Below, piece by piece: positions 24,001 through 34,787 of a DNA stretch of 64,000 nt (within the stretch, counting starts at the first letter, position 1; the number at the start of each line of letters is the position of its first letter). The position numbers and the translations under genes are program-made. Location: NCBI GenBank assembly GCA_033239525.1, contig BSYO01000022.1, positions 8,265,947 through 8,329,946 on the forward strand, written 5' to 3'. The notes below the pieces were generated by a model. That model did no database searches. It was given only the letters and a program-made list of their open reading frames with translations, and had not been told where the DNA came from. The DNA comes from Nepenthes gracilis. Lineage: Eukaryota > Streptophyta > Magnoliopsida > Caryophyllales > Nepenthaceae.

Positions 24001-24572
24001 TATTACTTTTCCTCTCTTTCTCGATTCTTCGTTCCACGTCTTTCCTTCTCACCTCACCCTTTCTTCTGCCCTTCCACTCCGCCGTTCCTCTGTCTATTTC
24101 TCTGCGTCTCTCCCTCTCAGTTTCTATCTTTTTCTCTCGTCTCTCTGTCTCTCCCTCTCCCTTCCGTTTCGCATCTACATCTCCCTCTTAATTTCTTCTG
24201 CCGTTTCTCCCTTCGACTGTCAAGCGGTTTCGATTCCGTTCAATTAATCGGGCGGCAATGCTGGGGTGTATAAATTGAGGTGCGCGGGAAGTGCTGAGCG
24301 TTGTGGGTAGCAGTGGATCGAAGTCGTCGTCGTCGTCTGGAGCCGTAATCGTCGGAGGAAGCGTTGCCGTTGTCACTCGGTGCCGGAGCTACCATCGCAA
24401 ACCCTTGCCGATTGCTGCAGTGGGAGCCGCCGCCGCCGTCGTTAAAACCTTGCCGTCGCAAACCCTTGCCGTTTCCGTCGCCGTCGTCAGTTTACGTCGC
24501 CGTCGCCGCAAACCCTCGTCGCCGTTAATCCCTCGCCGCCATTAACCCCAATCGTTCTGTTCAACAGGCAAG
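24001..24572 (+). other. Candidate 5' exon: CT-rich leader then GC-rich open frame
   Basis: A 230-bp CT-rich leader-like stretch leads to an ATG at 24291 opening MLSVVGSSGSKSSSSSG…, Ser/Val/Arg-rich, open for 84 codons. GCCGTCGC-type repeats dominate. After it comes CAACAG|GCAAGTAAAG, an excellent GC-type donor site. It could be the first exon of an unrecognised gene or the leader of a retroelement; I know of no protein with this sequence and no second exon is visible. Confidence 0.3.
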
Positions 24573-25785
24573 TAAAGCTTCCTTCTCATTCTTGCAAATC
24601 TTTATTCCACTTTTGAAATTATGAGTTATATAAATTTATTTGGGAAATGAATGAGAGAGAGCAGGGCCACACACTGTTTTTTTTCGTGGCCGGCTCAAAT
24701 GTTTGTGAAACAGAGCCTTGTGTTCTGTTTATAAGGCCGGATGAAGTTGGGTATAATTCGATGATGCTATACGAATGATATACGATTAAATTATGCATGT
24801 GGAGGTATTATACGAATGATTTATGGGTGTGTATATGGATGGGTATATTTCAGTGTATATATACTTATGTGTAGATGCGTATTTTGCGGCTGGTGTACGT
24901 AGTCCTGTACTGTGCGAGGTTTGTGTGTGTACGTGGCTGTGCGCAGTGGGTGTATGTATTTATATTTGTATGCGGGCAGTGGGTATGGGAGTTTGGATGT
25001 GTGTGTTGTGAGTGTACGGTGGTGTAGTGTGTGTATATTATACGTGTTGCTGTGTGCAATTGTGGATAAGTGGGTGCACTGTGCGGCTGAGTATGTGCAG
25101 GTGTGCACTGTGCGTGAGTGTGTGAGTGTGTGTGTGTATATATATGTGTGTGTGTGTGTATTTATGTGTTTATAGCCTAATGTGTTTATATAAATCTATG
25201 TATGTGAGTTTGGTATGCTTGAAATAATGACCATCGGTTAAATGAATATTCCCGTATTTCTTTGATGAATTTCGGTAAAATATTCTTTGTGTCAACTTCG
25301 TTGGTGTGCATATATTTATTGGCACTCTATGGCTAAGTGGAGGAGATCGTATGAAAACACTAAGATATCGGGTCGAATGGGAGGCTACGAAACCTTAGTG
25401 TAATCTACAATTTTCCGATACTGAATCCATATTCCGGAGGTTGAGGTCATTTGGATGGAAGCTTATAATCATGTGAATGAATTGTGAAATATCAGTGGAT
25501 ATCGAGCCGAGGTGGTGCTGGGTTTGACTTGATAGTGATATGAATATTCTGTGGATCAGAGAATCACAGAATATGTGAAGGTTATCCGATAGGATAACGA
25601 AAGTGTTGATTCGGTACTTATATACTACGGCTGGCAAGTATCATAAGACCATAGGGTCGCTGGTCAAACTTGCGAGCACCGGAACCTTGAGGTTACCCGC
25701 TGTGGGTCGGGTGTGTGAATTGAGGGTTCACAGTGATGTATAAGGTCTAAGGAGACTTTCGTGATATCTTGTATAATTGGGACCT
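24573..25785. other. Non-coding DNA with GT-rich section
   Basis: 24780-25180 is GT-rich, ending in a (GT)n/(TA)n microsatellite at about 25105-25165. 25250-25780 is unique-looking with no gene; parts resemble LTR text but no borders are seen. Confidence 0.5.
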
Positions 25786-26417
25786 CATTTAAAGATAAGA
25801 GTAATGTTGAAGAAGACAGACCCAGAAGGAGAGTGACAGAGGTAGAGCGCGTCGATTAGTAGGAATGGATCATCAACGTGGTCAATCCATCAAATACTGA
25901 TCAAAATGTTATCGGTTGAACGCTACTCGATTGCTTTGAAGCCTCAGTGAGCCAATAACCAATTCTATTCACCAAATCAAAAACGAAGTTAGAAATTTGA
26001 AATCCCCTCCTCTCTCTGAATCAATTTTCGTCATCAAAATCCAATACTTAGCTGTTTACCCAAAAAATATGTATCATAAAGAAGAATTAGTACACCATAT
26101 CTTGTCACGGATATGCCAATCTAAGTAGTATTTTACATTATAGTTCGCAGATTTACTGTGTAGGGCATAAGAAAAACGTATAAATTAATCAAATTTATAA
26201 ATAATCGTTGCATATTAGATTACAGTGTAATAAAGAAAGTATAGTTGATACACGAATGAAAAATTGACCCAAAACAAAGATGACCGAAGAGGGGCTTAAT
26301 CCAAATTAATGGTTACTGGGTCGTATACACCATAAATAAGAAAAGAAAATGATGAAGGTGTTTGGGCTATATTTTTAAACAACCTAATAATATCTATTTT
26401 ATTAGTCAAGTTTTGTA
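25786..26417. repeat. Left arm of a large inverted repeat
   Basis: Reverse complement of 28191-28767, with an extra segment of about 55 bp near 25945-26000. Matching runs include GTAATGTTGAAGAAGACAGA and GAGGGGCTTAATCCAAATTA. The arm is a copy of the 5' flank or first intron of the CDKG N-terminal fragment, in the opposite direction. Confidence 0.9.
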
Positions 26418-26552
26418 ATTTTTTTACCAAAAAATATAATAATATAAGAGTTTTAAATTTATTCTATTAAAGATGGAAAAATCATAAAAGTGTTAATTTT
26501 TTTGAGATAAACTTTATAAAATTACTTTGTATATTGATTTCGAGCTGATATC

Positions 26553-27026
26553 CGCACATCCTCATCTGGAACAACATTAGGTGACTAACGGTTTGATTTT
26601 GGCAACGATGGTGCATAAGGACGAATAGTGCTAGCTGTCACAATTCTAGTTTTGGACGAATCTCTCACTTCCTTGTCATCCCGATCCCACACTATGGGCG
26701 AAAATATCCTTTTCCAAGTAAGTAGAGGGGATTGGGTCCTATTCTCCATCTTTGAGACCTCGCTATCATAAAAAGTGATTCAGATTCAAAAGCTCCACCA
26801 GACCCATCACTTGAGAGCTCACCAAGCTCACGGTCTGCTAGCCTTACTGAATGCCCGCATCTACTGGGTCCTCCACCTCCGCAGCCACTGACACCCGAAC
26901 CACTTCTACTAGAAGAGGTGCGATGACTACCATTAACAGCCTCTTGTTCCTTTATATCCTTTTGTCTAACCCGACCACTAACCCTATATCTAACCTCATG
27001 GTCATGTATCTGGCTTCCATATCCAT
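26553..27026 (-). pseudogene. CDKG: Second, partial copy of the CDKG N-terminal exon
   Basis: Direct duplicate of about 27663-28139 with scattered substitutions and small indels (for example 'gcataaggacgaatagtgct' in both). On the minus strand it follows directly on the exon that ends in the kinase glycine loop (…FERLNKID, 27027), so transcription would read the N-terminal region twice. The copy is frameshifted. Confidence 0.88.
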
Positions 27027-28177
27027 TCCTCTATCTATCTTATTCAATCTCTCAAACACATCGACACTTCTGCACCCCTGAAGCATATTGACTGTTCTTT
27101 GTGGAGGACATAGAGGCTCTGGTTTTCACGAGACTTGTTTTCATTATCTGAATATGTATCTGACCTGCTAAGATGAGCACTATTACTATTGCATTCGACA
27201 TCCAACTCCATATGATCTTCCTTATCCGAAATATTTTCTACACCACGATCCCCGCTGGATGGTATACTACGCATGTCCCTTTCAGAATCAGATGACCTTG
27301 TCTTTGCTCCATCAGATCCTTCTCTTTTGAGCTCCCAAAGTTCAGGACCAGATGGCCTCCTGTTCACTCTAGTTTCCTGAAACTTGGAAAATATTATTTC
27401 ACTCCTCTTTCTAGGATTGGAAATTTCACCTTCGTCGGCAGGAGAGTTCGCATCACCTGCCCATCGTGAAGCTGAGATGTTCCTGGCAGGTATATAATCC
27501 TCATCTTCAACCTGTTCTCCTTCATTTTCTTTCAACCACCGCCGCTCACGAGGTGATGAGTAAGGCATATTCGATGGAGAATAAGATAAAGCATCCTCTG
27601 CAAAACCATGCTCATGCTCATCGAGAATTTTTAACAGAGATGGTTGCAATTCCAGAGGTGATATCAGCGCCTCATCTGGAACAACATTAGGTGACTGACG
27701 GTTTGATTTGGCAAACGATGGTGCATAAGGACGAATAGTGCTAGCTGTCACAATTCTAGTTTTGGACGAATCTCTCACTTCCTTGTCATCCCGATCCCAC
27801 ACTATGGGAGAAAATTTCCTTTTCTGTGTAAGTAGAGGGGATTGGGTCCTATTCTCCGTCTTTGAGACCTCACTATCATTAAAAAGTGATTCAGATTCAA
27901 AAGCTCCACCAGACCCATCACTTGAGAGCTCACCAGGCTCACGGTCTGCAAGCTTTACTAAATGCCCGCATCTACTCGGTCCTCTATCTCCGCCGCCACT
28001 GACACCCGAACCACTTCTACTAGAAGAGGTGCGATGACTACCATTAACAGCCTCTCGTTCCTTTATATCCTTTTGTCTAACCCGACCACTAACCCTATAT
28101 CTAACCTCATGGTCATGTATCCGGCTTCCATATCCATTCCTCACCTGCTCATGTTCATCCTTAGAATATGCCAAATC
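27027..28177 (-). pseudogene. CDKG: CDKG N-terminal exon (regulatory region before the kinase domain)
   Basis: The exon starts at an acceptor (CTGGCAG|GATTTGG, 28177) and stays open for about 380 codons. It gives the Arg/Ser/Asp/Glu-rich, low-complexity N-terminus typical of CDKG (…VRQKDIKEREAVNGSHRTSS…, …SFAKSNRQSPNVVPDE…, …DEDYIPARNISASRWAGD…, …EGEISNPRKRSE…). The last 170 bp overlap the 5' end of the other kinase piece (…CNSNSAHLSRSDTYSDNE…), proving two separate copies. Near 27090 a frameshift leads to a stop at 27044, and the kinase domain is missing beyond the first residues of its glycine loop. An initiating exon was not found. Confidence 0.88.
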
Positions 28178-28190
28178 CTGCCAGGTCGTA

Positions 28191-28767
28191 ACAAAACTTA
28201 GATTAATAAAATAGATATTATTAGGTTGTTTAAAAATATAGCCCAAACGCCTTCATCATTTTCTTTTCTTATTTATGGTGCATACGACCCAGTAACCATT
28301 AATTTGGATTAAGCCCCTCTTCGGTCGTCTTTGTTTTGGGTCAATTTTTGATTCGTGTATGTATCAACTATGCTTTCTTTATTACACCGTAATCTAATAT
28401 GCAACGATTATTTATAAATTTGATTAATTGATATGTTTTTCTTATGACCTACACAGTAAATCTGCGAACTATAATGTAAAATACTACATAGATTGGCATA
28501 TCCGTGACAAGATACAGTGTACTAATTCTTCTTTATGATACATATTTTTTGGGTAAACAGCTAAGTATCGGATTTTGATGATGAATATTGATTCAGAGAG
28601 AGGAGGGGATTTCAAAGCAATTGAGTAGTGTTCAACCAATAACATTTTGATCAGTATTTGATAGATTGACCACGTTGATGATCCATTCCTATTAATTGAC
28701 GCGCTTTACCTCTGTCACTCTCCTTCTGGGTCTGTCTTCTTCAACATTACTCTCATCTTTAAAGGTA
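28191..28767. repeat. Right arm of the inverted repeat; CDKG 5' flank
   Basis: Reverse complement of 25786-26417. It directly precedes, on the minus strand, the CDKG N-terminal exon and so holds its upstream intron or promoter. On the plus strand the end reads …CATCTTTAAAG|GTAAATC, a possible splice donor, so the arm may also hold the start of a plus-strand transcript. Confidence 0.88.
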
Positions 28768-30730
28768 AATCTCTCGCCCAATCTCTAATTTAGAGAAATC
28801 TGTTTAATTAAGAAACTTATTAATGGATAGAAAGCTCGAATTCTCATTAGGGTTTCACTATTTGCATAAAAGCTTAAAATATATTATATACCTTTAAAAA
28901 TATGAAGCTTTTGGCTATTGATGATGCACATTTTCTTGCCAAATTCAGTAAGTGGTATTAGATTATGATTATTCTGACTTAAAATTTGGTGTTTCTATGG
29001 CTTTCGAAGGAAGAGGACGGCATTGCTGTCGTAGAAGGAACAAAACATGGTAAATAGAAATCTCATCGTTTGAGTTTCAGATGGTTTTATTTTAAATTTT
29101 TTGGTGAGCTCTGATCCAGTTCTGGAATGACAGTCGGCGCTGTTCAATTTTAATTCTTTTTTGACGGTTGTGCTGTTATGGATCTGTACCTGCACTTACG
29201 TTAAGATGCATTTTCCAGCTATTCTCGAACAGAGAACTGGGTATGATCTGCTCCTTTGTTTCTTCTTCTGTTGTTAAGTCTAATTACTGTTGACAACCAA
29301 TGATATCTCAATGCTCAGTGCTCTTCTTCTATATGTTTCATTAATTTAACAAATAGCAGTTGTCAATTTGGCTCTAATTGAGTTGGTTAAGGCTGAGGGC
29401 CTAGGACTAAAGTTTCAAGTTTAATTCTCCTCTTCCTGAACTTACCTGGAAAAAATTTTGGTAAATAGCTATTCTGCTTCAAGCCCTATAGTCTACAAAC
29501 ATTTGTGTCAAGTGAGGCTGCTATTAACTTCTGAGACCCACCAATAACCATATTCAAAATGAGCTGAAAATAGGAACTTAGATGACACCTTGTTCTGATG
29601 AGGCCTTCCAACTTCTTTTGTTTGTGGTCAAATGAATCTGAATTTTTCTAATATTTTGGTTTTTTTTTTTTTTTTGGTGGTGGTAGAGTGGTTTCTGTGA
29701 TCCATCATTATATATTTGCCATAAAAGTGCACCATGTTTGATGCTATTAATCCTGTGAGTGTATAATAACTCATACTTCTCAGATACTCCATTTTATATA
29801 GAAAACATGATATGACAATTTCCACATCAGCCTATTGAACAAAAAAATCTCTGCACTTTTTTGGTAGATCAAGAGTACAAGAGGAGTATGACTATTAGTT
29901 TCCTAGTCCTCTAATTGCGTCCTTATTTAGATCCAGTTGTGAACGGTTAAATTTATATTTATGAGATGGATTTTAGGGTCCTAATAATCAGCTTAAGAAA
30001 GGGGGTGAATTAGGTTGTTAACTAATTTTTAAACAACTACTTTAGCCAATTTCACATCATAATCAATTCATGATCTAGTTGAGGAAGATTCACTTGAGTA
30101 TGCAATGAGAAAAAAAAAAAAAAAAAGAGTAGGAAAAGATAAATTTGATACTGTATTTTATATAGGTATGGTCTTGACTATATCATATTCTCAAGCATAC
30201 TTGTGAATTCAAATCCACTATCTCGATTGGTGCAGATTAAACCATACAACAATAAGATACCTTCTTGTAACAGACGGAGTGCTCCAACCTTTGAGATTTC
30301 TAAAGAAGTGACCCCTCTTGTCTTCGCTTATCATAAAATTGTGATACAATGGCTTTCTCCCAGTGAAATATTTACAAGTGATAGCTCAAACACTTAAAGA
30401 CACTTTTCTCTCTATAAGATATTAGAAGTATGAGAATAATAGAAATTGGCAAAATGAATCCATTGGTGGGCAAGTTGTGAGAGCTTTGTTTGCTTAATTA
30501 GAGAATGAGAGCCTTGGAGTGTAGTCTTCCCAATGCACACTTCTCCAAAATTATTTAAGCTTCACAGGATGTCTTCTTTGCTTGTTCAACTCTGCTAATT
30601 CCTATCAACTCAAAAAATTCAGATTTATAAGAATTCAGATTCTGCATTAAAAATGAACTTAGGCACCTTTTGAGCAATTGTGAAGCTCTCATTAACACAC
30701 ATTTAAGACATGAAATTGGCCTTGTCAAGA
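28768..30730. other. Non-coding DNA, possibly a 5' UTR intron
   Basis: No ORF of interest. A poly-T run at 29660-29677 and an A-run at 30110-30126 occur. It would lie in an intron if the small gene at 34788 starts near 28700. Confidence 0.4.
29365..29680 (+). repeat. Possible tRNA-derived SINE
   Basis: CTAATTGAGTTGGTTAAGG (29375) resembles an A box of RNA polymerase III genes, and AAAGTTTCAAGTTTAATTC (29409) a degraded B box, about 30-40 bp apart. The unit may end at the poly-T run. It cannot fold as a tRNA. No second copy is in the window. Confidence 0.35.
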
Positions 30731-33590
30731 TGTCATGACTGAAGGAACCATAATTTGGTTAAACAGAAGGCTTTATAGCCAACACTTCAGCTAATCAGCC
30801 AAGGATACAACAGGCAGCAGACACAGCGGCTGAACAGTCCATTTCAGCACCAGCATCAGTAAAGAGGCGGCCAGATTAGTGGGAGGGCTGTTCATGGAGT
30901 TGGACAGATGCTTAGGCAAGTAATAGGTTGACCACATTGTATGGCTGTAATGGAAGTAGTCACAAGGTGGTTATAAGTTGTTAGGAGGTGCAAAGCCTTT
31001 ATAAGCACCTTTAGGCCTTCATTGTAAGAATGTATGGATGGATAATGATGAATTCAGATTGGATTCTTCGCCTACCCTTAGTCTAAACTTCTCATCTTAT
31101 AATTCCTCCTGTTTCTCCTTCTCTCCACTCTCTGTCTAATTTGCTCTCTTTTCTCTTGTAATAACAATCAATTTCCTGTTGTGATCGACCAAATCCAAGT
31201 TGGTTTGGTATCAGAGACAAGTTTTAAACCCTTTGGAAGTTGAATCTTGTTCTATCAATTTCACTTAAATTTTCACTATATTTTTTCCCGACAAACACAA
31301 CTTCATCAATGCTATAAATCTGCAGGGCCTGCTACAGCAATTTCAGAGGAATTTAGCTTCAAAACAATGCAGCAATTTTGCAATTGGGAATTTTGTTCTG
31401 CACGGACTTTTATTGACAGATTTCTGAAATACTTATGATTTTGCAATTCCTTACTCTAGCATTCTTATTTCCATTTGAAATTCAAGGTCAGCTGCAATGT
31501 ATAACACTGCACAATTAGAATGAAGCCTGCTGCAGGTTACATGTACGTACTGGGCAGCTTTAGTCTATTACTACTCACATACACTGAATTTTGTTCTCCA
31601 TTTTCTGTCAGTATCTTCTGATTGCATATCAGTTTTGGATCCTGCAAATTGTTCCTGAAATTTAGTTCTGCAGTTGCACTTGCAATTGCTATTATATATA
31701 CCCTTTCTTATATTGCATACGCATGTTGCCATTCCCTTAAATTGAGTTCTCGCCACATCTTTTGGCTCAGACTAAAATACAAATTCTTTAGTCGGTTTTC
31801 CTTCTTTCACTTAGCTCATCAAGAATACATGGATGATACTAGAATCCTATCTGTTAAAATTCAGAATGTATCATATCCCATGACATAGGATTCTATCCAT
31901 CATGTTTTGTACCCTATAGGCCCTGTTGAAAACATTGTCATTCACGAAATTCTTCTAAGCCTCTTTTCTTAATTCAATATCATTCAATACAAGATGAAAG
32001 AATGGCTATGAACTTCTTACATGTGAGACAAATATATGACCAATGTTGTACTAAGAACATTCACTTCTCACATGATGTCCATGAGATGAAGAGCCTGCAA
32101 AAAGTTTGAAAATACAATTTTAAACTTCAGTTAATCATATAGAAGAACAATTGCTGAAACAACTTCAAGAAGAGTTTGCTGCTATTGAATGAGACACACA
32201 GGTCAGGTTGCAAAAATATGAAGCAAAACTGACTCCAAATTTGAGAAAAATCACAAGATCAAATATATGTTGCACTCTAAGGATATGCAATTAGGAACAA
32301 CAGTGGCAGAAACTATCATCTATTCCACCCTGCAACATCACGAAGCTCTAATATCATCTTGGAAGTCAACAATTTGGCCACATTGGAAGTCCACAATGCC
32401 CCAAAAATTCTAATTTCAAATTTCAACATCCAATTCAGGACTCCGGACATTTTTGTTTCATGTAGTTCTATTCATCTACTACAATATTTGTTGTAAAATT
32501 AAAGGTAGATCTTCATCTACAAGGCTTGCTCCTGGCTGCAGGCTACATTTTTGAACGTCCTCAATGTGGCACTATCTTTAGGGGAGCTGTTGAAACTTGC
32601 ATGTTGTACTATTCTAATATAGTTAGCATATAGTAGTAGTTATAGTTTCTTAGCTGCTATAAATACCAGTTCAAGGGAGTAATTCAGCAACTATAGCAAC
32701 AATTCTTCCATCAGCAGTTACAACAGCTACTCTTCCAGCCACAAAGGATACCACTTGAAGCTGAACTGTGAATGGATGAAAGTATTGGTAGTAATCATAT
32801 CAATATTTGACATATCAGACAATACATATTGGTATTGGATATATCGAAAGGAAAAATATTTCTAAAAATCAATAGCTTATAAGGCTCTATTGGTCGATAT
32901 ATCGTGATATATTATTGATATAGAAATATAGTGCAAGATTATCACATTATTGGGAAATATCGGTATTTGGGACTCTCGCTACCGATACAAATCGGCCAAT
33001 ATCTACAATATCGGCTGATGTATGCATTAATATCTAATACTTTCTTCTTTCCATACTTGTGGACAAGGATAATTTCACTTGGAGTTGCCGCCATGACCCA
33101 AACAACCATAATTCAGCAAAAACAGTAGCCTATATGGCCAACTCCTTAGCTGATCAGCCCAGAATACTAAAGAAGCCGGCACAGCAGCTGAACAGTCCCG
33201 TATCAACATCAGCACAGTCCAGATCAGCACCAGCATCAATAGAGAGGCGGCCGGATCAATAGGAGGGCTGTTCAAGTAGTTGGAAAGAAGGCAAGTAAAT
33301 CGGTTGATCTCATTATTTGACCGTAATTGAAGTTGTTACAAGGTGGTTATAAGTTGCTAGGAGGTGCAAAGCCTATATAAGCACCTTTAGGCCTTCGATG
33401 TTAGCATGTATAAATTGATAATGGTGAATTCAAATTGCATTCTTCCCCCACCCTTGGTCTAAACTTCTCATCTTCCTTCTAATTCCTCTGATTATTGTCC
33501 CCTCCTTCACTTTCCCTCCAATTTCCTCTCGTTTCTTTGTAATGATAGTCGACTACCCTTTTGATCAACCAAATCCTAGTTGGTTTATCA
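30731..33590 (+). mobile_element. Short LTR retroelement without polymerase genes
   Basis: 30731-31205 and about 33086-33588 are diverged direct repeats (shared: AGGTGGTTATAAGTTG, AGGAGGTGCAAAGCC, TATAAGCACCTTTAGGCCTTC, AACTTCTCATCTT). After the left one comes TTTGGTATCAGAGACAAG (31203-31220), a tRNA-Met-type PBS. The interior of about 1.9 kb has no gag or pol. This fits a small non-autonomous element. Exact ends are unclear and no target duplication was found. Confidence 0.65.
32577..32780 (+). repeat. 3' LTR start of another (copia-like) element, with PPT
   Basis: TTTAGGGGAGC followed by TGTTGAAACTTGCATG looks like a polypurine tract plus LTR start. The following text (…GCTATAAATACCAGTTC…) has a TATA-like box. 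It fades out near 32780 into a low-complexity 'gatatatcg' stretch (32800-33020). Confidence 0.45.
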
Positions 33591-34787
33591 CAATCAGGTT
33601 GCAGCCAACAAAATCAAGCCTAGGCATGTGAAGATTGAAGAATAGCAAACGAAGAATGCTTATCCTTTTCTTTCCAAAGCATGATTTTTGTTTAGGCACA
33701 AATTTAAGCATTCATTTTAACCCTTTTTTGAATGTATTTTGACCCCAAAATGAAGCCTCACAATGGCCAAGAAAAACATTTCAAATTTAAGATGTGTCAT
33801 TTGATTCACAGCAAATTGGGAAATGTAAAATTTTGCCTCCAAAAGTAAATATTTTGTTTCAGTATCATTTTGGCACCATTTTTTTGGCACATTATACATG
33901 CGAAAACTGGGCATGAGTCCGGCTATGAAATCTATCTAATTGGAGCTCTAAAACCAAGCCAAAACACATCCAAACACAACCACAAAGTTTTCATTCATTT
34001 ATTAAAATTTCCAAGTTTGGTGTGTTTTTGAAAAGACCTTCTAAACCAAAGACAAACTAATTAACCTAGAACCATACATAGAAGAGCACCTAAAGGGCTG
34101 GTTCGCATGGGATTAATGGGCCAGTGGATTGCTGTTTTTGTTGGTCCATGTACTGAAGACGCACAATAAATTTTTGGTCAAATATCAAAATTGTAGTTAA
34201 CATGATGGAACAAAATTAAGTCCATTATTAAGCATTTTTTGGCTGTATTCATTAAGTTCAAATATATTATGTGATTGGCAAAATATTTGTTTGGTCCAAT
34301 ATGAATGGGTTTGTGATGTTTAAGACAATTTACATCACAAGTCTAATTGTGGTGTGATCATAATGATCAAATGCATTTAATCCATTATAAATATGTTTAT
34401 TATCATTATGATCAAATATGAAGATATTTGTTATTGTCAAAATAATTAATAAAGCCTTGGGCTAACAACTTCCCAGAATTGTGTTGGCCTTTTCATGTTT
34501 CTATATATTTTTCATATTCAACAGTAATGTAATTACAGCTGACAAAGAATTCAATATAAACCATTGAAGCTTGGTAGATATTTGAGATGCAATGCTCAGT
34601 TCAGTGACCCATGAAAAGATAAATCTTACAGCCCCGAGAGTCCATCCAAAATATGTAGCTCAGAATGTTGATTCATTGATCTAGCTTATACTTAGCTGGA
34701 AATTTGATTTTTACTGTTTCACTTGTCTTGTGGTTTAACGTTGCTGAAACAAAAACCTTGTGACCTGAGAAGATCTACATTATAACC
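33591..34787. other. Non-coding DNA upstream of the small gene
   Basis: Nothing recognised; AT-rich near 34240-34450. Confidence 0.5.

Noticed and set aside
24821..25175. Open frames rich in Tyr/Val/Cys and Thr/His in the GT-rich part
   Set aside because: Arise from the GT/TA repeat itself on both strands.
29365..29440. tRNA gene
   Set aside because: A- and B-box-like words are present but no cloverleaf or acceptor stem can be formed; kept only as a weak SINE candidate.
31571..31888. Frames on both strands inside the short LTR element
   Set aside because: No similarity to gag or pol and no codon pattern; treated as non-coding interior.
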